Assembly: GCA_030590405.1 (NCBI GenBank)
Contig: JAUUYO010000222.1
Coordinates: 1 to 5,216, forward strand
Length of the DNA: 5,216 bases
Reading direction: 5' to 3'
Origin: Kangiellaceae bacterium
Lineage (GTDB): Bacteria; Pseudomonadota; Gammaproteobacteria; Enterobacterales; Kangiellaceae
The notes beneath the pieces were generated by a model, which saw only the letters and a program-made list of their open reading frames with translations, was not told the origin of the DNA and made no database searches. Position numbers and translations under genes: made by a program. This document shows, one piece after another, positions 1-5,051 of this stretch; the first letter of the stretch is position 1, and each line of letters opens with the position of its first letter.

Positions 1-3
1 AGT

Positions 4-634
4 TTATAAGGTAAAATATTCATAAGCCTTGAGTTGTTGCACCCATTGGGTGGTGGTCTGTTTGGTTGCAAACCATTATACAGCCAAGGCTTCCTTGATT
101 TTAGTTTTTTCTATAATGAGATTCAGGGGGGTATATAGCGTGAATCCCTTGGTAAAAAAACACCATTATCAGGGTCATCAATTCTAATTTTCCAACGTGC
201 TAAAATTACCCTAGCCGCCTTCGCGGTCGGGTGAGTACCACTTACTATAGCGTGAGCTGAAACATTTATTGGACGGTGGCCTGTTACATATTTTTTATGA
301 CGCCCCAACCTTGAAGGCTTATGCTTTTCACTTAAGAGCTCTTGCCTCGACATTTTTCGAGCACTTGAATAGTATTTGGACAAAAGTGATAGTCCATTTA
401 TCGTTGTCCGGCACATAATTTTGATATATAGACGCGATGCCAAACCTACTATCTCTGCTTCGGTAAGAACTTTTTTCTCTCTCTTGATTGTTTCGTCAAT
501 TGCTTTGTCGAGATGTGTTTTGGCAACTTTTTCACTTCAAAATAGCCGATAGATTTTTGCGTCTCCCGAATGACATCCGCCAACCCCATCAGAAGCTCGT
601 GAGGCTGCACTTCAAATACTTCTCTTTGTTCCAT
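4..634 (-). pseudogene. Broken AHH-domain (HNH/Endo VII-like) nuclease gene
   Basis: The gene reads from ATG at 634 and is cut by frame changes. Frame 1 covers 634 to about 530. Losing one base in the five-A run (528-532) moves the reading into a second frame. That frame is open to 123 and reads on smoothly as KVAKTHLDKAIDETIKREKK. It carries the family signature: SAHAIVSG, then an HPTAKAAR helix, then IDDPDNGVFLPRDSRYIP. AHH proteins are metal-dependent nucleases, often toxin tips. Here the second histidine of AHH is alanine. The frame stops at 123-125, just after a six-C run (126-131). One extra C would continue it as NLIIEKTKIKEALAV, a TAA at 76-78, then WVQQLKAYEYFTL and TAA at 4-6. This looks like a leftover C-terminus (inference). 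The usual His-containing HxxxYY segment is missing between the two parts. An in-frame stop upstream fixes the ATG, and the ribosome site is weak. The pieces are clearly one gene; the family call is good; the downstream tail (4-122) is less certain. Confidence 0.72.
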
Positions 635-867
635 AGTAAAAGCCTGTCCGTATAGGTTTATAAGCTATTTAAGCTTGGCTACCATATCAAAACAAACTAT
701 TGTAATCCAGCAGTTATCATTAAAAAATGAGGCCTTAACCATTTCCTAACAACAGTTCTCTGTTACTCTGAACTCCATCTACAACCTGGCCTGAAAGAAG
801 GCAAAAAATACCTTTCACACAAAATTCGTAACTTATGGTCAATTGATCACAACCATGTGCGAAATAG

Positions 868-1008
868 ATCGCCTACATATTTCAATCAGAATATAGCGAA
901 AAAGATAATGCCCGAGAACTAATACGAGTTATCCAAGAAAATGGCCAATGGAAAATATTCAGTGACCTACTCTTAGAGGAAGGCCAGCGGGCAATGGGGA
1001 AAAAATAG
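868..1008 (+). pseudogene. C-terminal remnant of an NTF2/DUF4019-like protein
   Basis: A 46-codon open frame lies between a TAG at 865-867 and a TAG at 1006-1008. It has no start codon at its left end. The product reads IAYIFQSEYSEKDNARELI, then RVIQENGQWKIFSDLL. The pattern 'ENG-QWKI' near a C-terminus, after a strand with polar residues and an 'NAxE' turn, resembles the last two strands of DUF4019 and related NTF2-like or lumazine-binding secreted proteins. The 5' part of the gene was not found in the 200 bases upstream. Those bases hold another stop-free frame (about 732-920) without a start codon or recognisable motif. The remnant is followed after 7 bases by a hairpin at 1016-1046, as expected for a genuine gene end. 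Protein-like character is clear; the family is a tentative match. Confidence 0.45.
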
Positions 1009-1015
1009 CGGCAAA

Positions 1016-1046
1016 TTTGACCCTGAATAGATGCTTTAGGGTCAAA
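1016..1046 (+). terminator. Hairpin after the gene remnant (terminator-like, no T tract)
   Basis: TTTGACCCT (1016-1024) is exactly complementary to AGGGTCAAA (1038-1046). An A-U pair and a G-U pair extend the stem to 11 pairs around a 9-base loop. It begins 7 bases after the stop codon at 1006-1008. No run of T follows on the + strand, and none follows directly on the minus strand either. It may therefore be a degenerate or Rho-assisted terminator, or an mRNA end stabiliser, left from the decayed gene. Confidence 0.4.
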
Positions 1047-1142
1047 CTCAAATTATTTGATCAAACGCCATCAGAGGGACATATGATATAAAATATTCTA
1101 CACCTCTTGTTACATAAGATCCCCGTCTAAACCAAGCAAGCT

Positions 1143-1171
1143 CTGACCAACAGCTCAAGTTATGCAATAAT
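1143..1171 (+). promoter_or_regulatory. Candidate sigma-70 promoter of the methyltransferase gene
   Basis: CTGACC (1143-1148, 4 of 6 matches to TTGACA) is separated by 17 bases from AATAAT (1166-1171, 5 of 6). TG at 1163-1164 gives an extended -10. Transcription would begin near 1178 and leave a leader of about 30 bases carrying the AAGGAG site at 1197-1202. A rival is TATGAT at 1082-1087 with TTGATC at 1057-1062, but its 19-base spacer is long. The prediction rests on consensus alone. Confidence 0.35.
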
Positions 1172-1208
1172 TCCCAATTGATAAAAATCGACAATAAAGG
1201 AGATCTCC

Positions 1209-2102
1209 ATGAAAAAATCACTTCTATCAATTAGTGTTGCAGTAGCAATGAGCCTTGCAACGACCCAGCTTTATGCACATGAAACAGTTCCAAGAAAATT
1301 AGCCAGTAAACAAACCACTCAATCACTCTCCAGCATTCTTGCAGCAATGCCAGAAAAAACCAAAGCTCGATATGACGCTCGCCACCCACAACAAACATTA
1401 GATTTCTTTGGCATAAAACCGGGAATGACGGTGGTTGAAGCACTTCCTGGCGGCGGCTGGTATAGCAAAGTGCTGCTGCCTTATTTAGGCCATCGTGGTA
1501 ATTTGGTTGGTGCCGACTACGCGATGGACATGTACCCAAAATTTGGTTTCTTTAATCAAAAAGATCTCGATGCTAAAAAAACATGGGTAAAAGATTGGAG
1601 TGCCGATGCAAAAAGTTGGCGGACAAATGACAGCGCGAGTGTGAAAGCTTTTCAATTTGGCTCGATGCCAAAAATGGTTGAAGGCAAAGCTGATGCGGTG
1701 GTTTTTATCAGAGCCCTGCATAATTTAGCTCGATTCGAGAAGGATGGTGGTTACTTAACCGCCGCCTTAAAAGATACCTATACTGCATTAAAGCCCGGCG
1801 GTATTGTCGGAGTGGTTCAGCATATGGCACCGGAATCAGCCTCGGATGAATGGGCAAATGGCTCAAGAGGTTATCTTAAAAAGTCATTTCTCATCGCCAG
1901 GATGGAAAAAGCAGGGTTTGAATTTGTTGACTCTAGCGACATCAACATTAATCCAAAAGATCAACCCACTGAAAAAGATATTGTCTGGCGATTGCCTCCA
2001 GCTTTTGCAACGAGCAACAAAGATAAAAAAATGATAGAGCAATATCAAGCAGTCGGTGAATCAACTCGTATGACTTTGAGATTTAGAAAACCGACTCAGT
2101 AG
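1209..2102 (+). CDS. Exported predicted methyltransferase (COG4798 type)
   Basis: The protein has 297 residues. Residues 1-23 form a Sec signal peptide: KK, a hydrophobic core, and the cleavage site LYA|HE. The mature part is a class I SAM-methyltransferase fold. The motif I position reads VVEALPGGGWYS (75-86), the PGGGWY variant typical of COG4798 rather than the usual GxGxG. D103 in LVGADYA fits the acidic end of strand 2. ADAVVFIRALHN (161-172) fits motif IV, and LKPGGIVGVVQH (194-205) fits the post-I or motif V strand. A C-terminal AGFEFVDSSDI strand follows. The start is set by AAGGAG (1197-1202), 6 bases before ATG. The gene stands alone: the nearest + strand gene starts 258 bases downstream. 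The substrate is unknown for the family. An exported SAM enzyme is puzzling, because SAM is not known to be abundant in the periplasm. The fold call is firm; catalytic activity is inferred. Confidence 0.88.
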   Translation: MKKSLLSISVAVAMSLATTQLYAHETVPRKLASKQTTQSLSSILAAMPEKTKARYDARHPQQTLDFFGIKPGMTVVEALPGGGWYSKVLLPYLGHRGNLVGADYAMDMYPKFGFFNQKDLDAKKTWVKDWSADAKSWRTNDSASVKAFQFGSMPKMVEGKADAVVFIRALHNLARFEKDGGYLTAALKDTYTALKPGGIVGVVQHMAPESASDEWANGSRGYLKKSFLIARMEKAGFEFVDSSDININPKDQPTEKDIVWRLPPAFATSNKDKKMIEQYQAVGESTRMTLRFRKPTQ

Positions 2103-2124
2103 ATATTATATAATTGCCCAAACT

Positions 2125-2163
2125 AAAAAACTGCCCCGATCGCTATCCTGATACTGCGGGCAG
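2125..2163. terminator. Hairpin with oligo-A/T flank after the methyltransferase gene
   Basis: CTGCCC (2131-2136) pairs with GGGCAG (2158-2163). A smaller inner stem, TATC/GATA (2144-2153), lies in the loop. Six A residues (2125-2130) precede it on the + strand, so only the minus-strand transcript would have a T tail (stem then TTTTTT). It lies 28 bases after the stop at 2102, so it could protect or end the + strand mRNA, or block antisense transcription. The 21-base loop makes this weak as an intrinsic terminator. Confidence 0.35.
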
Positions 2164-2272
2164 AGCTTAAAATAGTAAAACTGACTAATAAAGGGTTAAA
2201 AATATATTTTCTGAACCAAGCAAATATTGTAACTCATTGATTATCAATCAATATAAAAGTAGGCACATAAAT

Positions 2273-2281
2273 TGCTATATT
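2273..2281 (+). promoter_or_regulatory. Candidate extended -10 promoter for the DUF1707/LiaF-like gene
   Basis: TGCTATATT is a good extended -10 element: TG, one base, then TATATT (5 of 6 to TATAAT). No good -35 lies at the right distance, which is normal for extended -10 promoters. The transcript would have a leader of about 73 bases containing the hairpin at 2296-2311. A rival is TTGTAA (2227-2232) with TATAAA (2252-2257), spaced 19 bases. Confidence 0.35.
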
Positions 2282-2295
2282 GTCTGAATCAAAAT

Positions 2296-2311
2296 TTGGC
2301 TAAAAAGCCAA
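2296..2311 (+). promoter_or_regulatory. Leader hairpin upstream of the DUF1707/LiaF-like gene
   Basis: TTGGCT (2296-2301) and AGCCAA (2306-2311) form a perfect 6-pair stem with an AAAA loop. ATTGCTA (2271-2277) and TAGCAAT (2323-2329) are also exactly complementary and enclose it. If the transcript starts upstream of 2271, a two-level stem could form about 20 bases before the AAGGAG site. The base pairing is visible; a regulatory role is inference. Confidence 0.4.
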
Positions 2312-2360
2312 CAATAGCAGTTTAGCAATATCAATCAGAAAAAAGCACAAGGAGAACACA

Positions 2361-3002
2361 ATGCCCGTGATCACAGAAGATAGACCCATCGAAAAAGTGC
2401 GAGAAGAAGTGATTGACCAGTTAACCATGAACTACAGTCACGGTGAAATATCCTTAGAAGCGTTCGAGCGCCGATTAGATCAAGCTATGGAAACAGACGA
2501 ACATCAAACCCTTCTTAAACTAACCGAAGACCTCGAATTAAAAGTCGACCAACAATTCATCGAACAAAAACAACAAGAAATGGGACCAGAGCAAGATATC
2601 GGCGAGGCAAAAAATCTCGAATATATTGTTCAAATCTTTAGTGGCAGTGACAGAACTGGCGCCTGGAATGTTCCCAAAGAAATTCGAATATTTTCTCTTT
2701 TTAGTGGTTCAGATATTGACCTTTCAGAGGCTCATTTTAGTCATAAAACACTTCGCATTAGAATGTTCAGTTTATTCAGTGGTACCGATATTTTTGTGCC
2801 GGAAGATATAAAAGTTGTTTCTAATACTTTCTGTATATTTGGTGGGGTTGACAACAAAGCGCCTTCAATGGCAAGTTCAAGCGCGCCAACGGTTATCATT
2901 GAAGGCGTCGCAATCTTTAGTGGAATTGATATTAGTTTTAAGCAAACTTTTAAAGAAAAATTAATACATTTTGCAGAAGGTATTAAAAAATTATTTGTTT
3001 GA
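2361..3002 (+). CDS. DUF1707 (SHOCT-like) plus LiaF-like beta-repeat protein
   Basis: The protein has 213 residues. Residues 1-60 form a charged helical domain: REEVIDQL, then YSHGEISLEAFERRLDQAM, then LLKLTEDL. This is the DUF1707/SHOCT-like pattern 'Y-GEISL-EFE-RL'. A glutamine/glutamate-rich linker spans about 62-85. From 88 onward five strand units carry F(S/G)GxD: IFSGSD (92-97), LFSGSD (113-118), LFSGTD (138-143), IFGGVD (159-164) and IFSGID (185-190). This matches the C-terminal domain of LiaF ('cell wall-active antibiotics response'), a stacked beta structure. Residues 195-213 form a basic amphipathic tail. LiaF and its relatives usually have membrane helices before this domain. None is present here, so the protein is probably cytoplasmic, perhaps resting on the membrane through its tail. 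AAGGAG (2349-2354), 6 bases before ATG, sets the start. In Firmicutes LiaF inhibits the LiaRS two-component system; no kinase or regulator gene is nearby, so no such role is claimed. Confidence 0.82.
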   Translation: MPVITEDRPIEKVREEVIDQLTMNYSHGEISLEAFERRLDQAMETDEHQTLLKLTEDLELKVDQQFIEQKQQEMGPEQDIGEAKNLEYIVQIFSGSDRTGAWNVPKEIRIFSLFSGSDIDLSEAHFSHKTLRIRMFSLFSGTDIFVPEDIKVVSNTFCIFGGVDNKAPSMASSSAPTVIIEGVAIFSGIDISFKQTFKEKLIHFAEGIKKLFV

Positions 3003-3158
3003 AGCAATCAGTAATGGTTCAAAAAACTGCCCAATTAGCAGTTCCAGTACAGTGCCTTTTACTCCTTGATGAGAAAAACCTGCTGTAGCATTAGCTTGCG
3101 GCATTGCTGATATAACCTTAGATCTAAGTAAATTCTGATATTGATTTTCTACCGCCAT
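2991..3158 (-). pseudogene. N-terminal fragment of a DUF6602-like protein
   Basis: A 55-codon frame runs from ATG at 3158 to TAA at 2991-2993. It encodes MAVENQYQNLLRSKVISAMP, then GFSHQGVKGTVLELLIGQFF and EPLL, then a short unrelated-looking end, IASNK. The pattern 'H-x-G-x-KG-xxx-E-(8)-PLL' is how DUF6602-type proteins begin, before their 'G-GxIID' segment, which is absent. The family has unknown function and a nuclease-like look. An in-frame TAA lies upstream (about 3183-3185), so the ATG is plausible, but there is no strong ribosome site. The last codons overlap the 3' end of the + strand gene ending at 3002. The gene was therefore apparently cut by a rearrangement that joined it to that locus. 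The start falls 23 bases beyond the attC-like element at 3181-3254. It could also be a real small protein. Confidence 0.5.
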
Positions 3159-3180
3159 GTTTTGTTTATCTCTATCATGC

Positions 3181-3254
3181 GTTTAACACCGAGCAAAGAC
3201 GAAAAACACGAGCGATTTTGCGAGTGATTCTTGTTTTTGTGCGTTTGGTTATGC
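3181..3254 (-). repeat. attC-like integron recombination site (degenerate)
   Basis: Read on the minus strand, the element starts with GCATAAC (3254-3248), one mismatch from the R'' consensus RYYYAAC. It ends with GTTAAAC (3187-3181), a perfect match to the R' consensus GTTRRRY. They are 74 bases apart end to end, inside the usual attC range. A short open frame ending ELAKNA stops with its TAA inside the first core site. A new ATG lies 23 bases past the second. Both are typical of integron cassettes. Against it, pairing between the inner arms is poor beyond GC/TAAC, CAAA/TTTG and AAAAACA/TGTTTTT, and no integrase or second clear attC lies in the window. Confidence 0.33.
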
Positions 3255-3308
3255 GTTTTTTGCAAGTTCAATTATCCAATTTACCAAAGGCTTAATATCC
3301 TTAATAAC
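3249..3308 (-). pseudogene. C-terminal tail of a lost gene (19 codons)
   Basis: The sequence VIKDIKPLVNWIIELAKNA lies between a TAG (3309-3311) and TAA (3249-3251). It reads like an amphipathic helix at a protein C-terminus. Its stop sits inside the attC-like core site. No start codon or upstream continuation was found, and 19 codons alone could be chance. The family is not recognised. Confidence 0.28.
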
Positions 3309-3338
3309 CTAGTAATTTACTAAGTTTAGATTTTTGAA

Positions 3339-3608
3339 CTATACCAGCTTCGGTTCATGGAGAGGCTGACTGCCTTTGCACTGCAGCGTTGCCCCTTTAT
3401 CCGAAAACATCGTTTCACTTGCCGGTAACCCACTTAATGATTTAACCACAATCAAATCTGTTTTTTCCTAGCTGGCAAAAATCAAAGTCACCTCCATTGA
3501 CTGACAATTCAGCCCGTGACATTGAAACTCATAATAACTATTTCGATAGTTTTTTTCATCCGCATAGTTAAGCTTTTTCAGATATATTGAATGCCTGCTA
3601 ACTTCGAG
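3339..3608 (-). pseudogene. Decayed gene, C-terminal part, with one in-frame amber stop
   Basis: A single reading frame runs 90 codons from 3608 to a TAG at 3339-3341, broken only by TAG at 3468-3470. Before the break it reads SIYLKKLNYADEKNYRNSYY, EFQCHGLNCQSMEVTLIFAS. After it comes EKTDLIVVKSLSGLPASETM, then a tail ending HEPKLV. Composition, paired cysteines (CHGLNC) and strand-turn-strand rhythm look like an extracytoplasmic beta domain. The 'C-G-xNC ... DL-xV-xx-SGLP' pattern recalls the C-terminal lumenal domain of large membrane-bound M28-family peptidases; this is a recollection and a weak one. The frame is closed upstream by TGA (3609-3611). Another frame is open just upstream (3581-3661), which suggests a further frameshift. 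No complete gene remains. That this is former coding sequence is well supported; its identity is not. Confidence 0.5.
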
Positions 3609-3667
3609 TCACCGGTAACAGACAAAAACAGATCGCGAAAAATTTCATCCTTAGCTGCCACAATACT

Positions 3668-3696
3668 TTACCCATCTTTATTTTACACATGGGTAA
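3668..3696. repeat. 8-bp perfect inverted repeat
   Basis: TTACCCAT (3668-3675) and ATGGGTAA (3689-3696) are exact reverse complements separated by 13 bases. The repeat lies between two pieces of minus-strand debris. It could be an old operator, a hairpin or chance. No neighbouring intact gene gives it an obvious role. Confidence 0.3.
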
Positions 3697-3711
3697 TGTT
3701 GATTGATTGAG

Positions 3712-3870
3712 TCACTGTGAAATAAAAACGGCTAGAAAGGTAGTGGTAAGTGCATAGTTGAGTTTTTTATGGCCAAAATAACCGGTTTCGATCGCCATTA
3801 ATGGCGTCATGCCGCAGATCACAAAACTGACTATTAATTTCCATATCCGTCTCTTTATGTTATTTTTGAC
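3712..3870 (-). pseudogene. Fragment of a membrane protein gene
   Basis: A 52-codon frame between TAA (3871-3873) and TGA (3712-3714) has no ATG, GTG or TTG near its beginning. Its product is basic at first (KRRIWK), then hydrophobic (LIVSFVICGMTPLMAIETG), then YFGHKKLNYA and a second hydrophobic stretch (TTTFLAVFIS). This is the pattern of one or two membrane helices with a positive N-terminal side. ATA at 3856-3858, just before KRRIWK, might be a mutated ATG, but no ribosome site precedes it. It may belong to the same dead gene as the frame at 3339-3608, since both read the same way and lie about 100 bases apart. No family is recognised. Confidence 0.35.
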
Positions 3871-3890
3871 TTAAAGGAATCCCGTTAAAT

Positions 3891-3924
3891 CACCTCGACT
3901 CGATATGCGAGGTTGGACCACCTC
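3891..3924 (+). promoter_or_regulatory. Two mutually exclusive hairpins upstream of the DsrE-family gene
   Basis: ACCTCG (3892-3897) can pair with CGAGGT (3908-3913). The same GAGGT (3909-3913) can instead pair with ACCTC (3920-3924). Only one stem can form at a time, an arrangement seen in leader switches. The region is 87 bases before the ATG at 4011. No clear promoter was found to prove it is transcribed, so a regulatory role is speculative. Confidence 0.25.
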
Positions 3925-4010
3925 ATTACACAACAAAGGCGTGGATCAACAGCTTTATAACCTCTTGGTTAAAACGGTTGTTTCCATTATCTCACACAAG
4001 GAAATTATCC

Positions 4011-4559
4011 ATGTACAAACTGACTACCGCCATCTTTTTATTAATCGTTTGTTGGGCTTCTCCAGCTATTTGCGCAGGCTCACTTAAGTCAACTAAAGGA
4101 CCGGTGTTTACTGAATATGGACCAGTCTTTAAAGTGGAACAGAGTGATGTTACGCTGATCAAAGGTTTCAAATACAAGGTTTTGTTCGATATTTCACAGG
4201 GCGCAGAAAATAACTTTAATCTTAATCGGAGAATTGAAAGTGTTGCCCGGTTTATCAATATGCATGCGATGAATGGTGTTAAGCTGCAAGATATGGATAT
4301 CGCTGTGGTCCTTCACGGCAGTGCGACCCGAGATGTGTTTACCCAGCAAGCTTACCAGGAGAAGTTTCTTGATGATAATCCCAGTCTGGATTTAGTCGAG
4401 AAGTTGCATGCCAAAGGGGTCAAATTTTACCTGTGTGGTCAAAGCCTTTATTTTCAAAAGGGTAAAAAAATCGATTTAGCGCCTCAAGTTAATTTAGCTT
4501 TGTCGGCGATGACCATTTCAACCATGTTACAGGCTGATGGATATACCTTGATCCCTTAG
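4011..4559 (+). CDS. Periplasmic DsrE-family protein
   Basis: The protein has 182 residues when started at ATG 4011. That start is preferred over an in-frame ATG at 3978 because AAGGA lies 8 bases upstream of it, and it gives a proper signal peptide: MYKL, a hydrophobic core, and ASPAICA|G (cleavage near residue 22). Residues 54-182 are a DsrE/DsrF-like fold: KVLFDIS (56-62), LNRRIESVARFINMHAMNGV (71-90), DIAVVLHGSA (96-105), AYQEKF (114-119), then KGVKFYLCGQSL (135-146) with one conserved cysteine, C142, and a last helix with LSAMTIS. Cytoplasmic DsrE/TusD proteins relay sulfur via such a cysteine. Exported single-gene versions like this are common in marine gammaproteobacteria, and their role is unknown. 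No dsr or tus partner is nearby, so a part in sulfur oxidation is not implied. It converges on the gene at 4620-5006. Confidence 0.85.
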   Translation: MYKLTTAIFLLIVCWASPAICAGSLKSTKGPVFTEYGPVFKVEQSDVTLIKGFKYKVLFDISQGAENNFNLNRRIESVARFINMHAMNGVKLQDMDIAVVLHGSATRDVFTQQAYQEKFLDDNPSLDLVEKLHAKGVKFYLCGQSLYFQKGKKIDLAPQVNLALSAMTISTMLQADGYTLIP

Positions 4560-4608
4560 TATTTGGTTTTACTGAAAGTATTGGGTTATTGAATTTGGCT
4601 GGATAAAA

Positions 4609-4645
4609 GAGCGTAAAAACTAGCCCCGTTTTTTTGCTTGCGCTC
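4609..4645. terminator. Possible shared terminator between convergent genes
   Basis: AAAAAC (4615-4620) pairs with GTTTTT (4628-4633) around TAGCCCC. Outer GAGCG/CGCTC (4609-4613 and 4641-4645) extend it imperfectly. The + strand has a run of seven T (4629-4635) inside the structure. It lies 50 bases after the DsrE-family stop and overlaps the last codons of the minus-strand gene. It may end transcription in both directions, but the stem is AT-rich and interrupted. Confidence 0.33.
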
Positions 4646-5006
4646 CAAACAAGCGACTCAATTCTGCTCTTAATTCACCCTTGATTGCCATGTAAAACAT
4701 CTTGTAGTCTCCCAGTAATGACCACCAGGGGTAAGTAAAAGTGGCGGGGCGGTTTTTTTCGATAAAAAAATGGCCTATCCAGGCAGGGCCATAACCAGCT
4801 ACTAAAACCAAAGGTAACCAGGCCCATTGCTGAGCCACAATTAAGCCTGTTAATAAAACTGCCGATGCTACGGTGCCAATATAATGCAGTGCCCGGCAAA
4901 TGATCAGCTTATGCTCGCCAAGATAATAAGGCCAAAATTCCTCGAATGAATGATATTGCTTGCCACCATCAGCGCTGTCTGGTTTATGTTTGATTTGTTC
5001 TGACAT
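4620..5006 (-). CDS. DUF962/Mpo1-like membrane protein
   Basis: The protein has 128 residues. The signature runs YHSFEEFWPYYLGEH (18-32), RALHYIGT (38-45), a hydrophobic stretch covering about two membrane helices (46-75), GPAWIGHFFIEKNRP (73-87), then TFTYPWWSLLGDYKMF (89-104). This is DUF962, the family of yeast Mpo1. Mpo1 is an Fe(II)-dependent dioxygenase that shortens 2-hydroxy fatty acids in phytosphingosine breakdown. H19, H32, H41 and H79 are the conserved histidines expected to bind the metal. The bacterial substrate is not known, and 2-hydroxy fatty acid alpha-oxidation is inference by homology. Length is normal for short bacterial members. The start is supported by GAGG (5015-5018 on the opposite strand) 8 bases upstream of ATG. 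It is a single gene, convergent with the DsrE-family gene. Confidence 0.9.
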   Translation of the reverse strand: MSEQIKHKPDSADGGKQYHSFEEFWPYYLGEHKLIICRALHYIGTVASAVLLTGLIVAQQWAWLPLVLVAGYGPAWIGHFFIEKNRPATFTYPWWSLLGDYKMFYMAIKGELRAELSRLFGAQAKKRG

Positions 5007-5051
5007 TCAGGCCACCTCTTACTCGATCTCTGCTCTACAATACTAAGTCCA

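Noticed and set aside
1125..1165. Second attC-like core (GTTATGC at 1159-1165)
   Set aside because: There is no properly spaced partner core and no dyad symmetry around it.
1048..1721. Minus-strand open frames at 1048-1230, 1231-1539 and 1485-1721
   Set aside because: The second and third lie opposite the methyltransferase gene and the first ends at its 5' end. They have no ribosome sites or recognisable motifs, so they are antisense shadows or chance.
1804..2034. Open frame at 1804-2034 (+)
   Set aside because: It lies inside the methyltransferase gene in another frame and has no family features.
2233..2251. Fur box around ATTGATTATCAAT
   Set aside because: The core resembles a Fur site, but only about 11 of 19 positions match the consensus and the flanks do not fit.
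2626..3007. Open frames at 2626-2811 (+) and 2741-3007 (minus)
   Set aside because: Both overlap the DUF1707/LiaF-like gene. Their regularity comes from its repeated strand units.
3021..3043. Intrinsic terminator after the DUF1707/LiaF-like gene
   Set aside because: AACTGC/GCAGTT forms a stem, but the T run is on the minus strand, inside the DUF6602-like fragment. It is not a good + strand terminator.
3905..4087. Open frame of 60 codons (+) upstream of the DsrE-family gene
   Set aside because: It runs into the DsrE-family gene in another frame and has no ribosome site or protein-like composition. A leader peptide is possible but unsupported.
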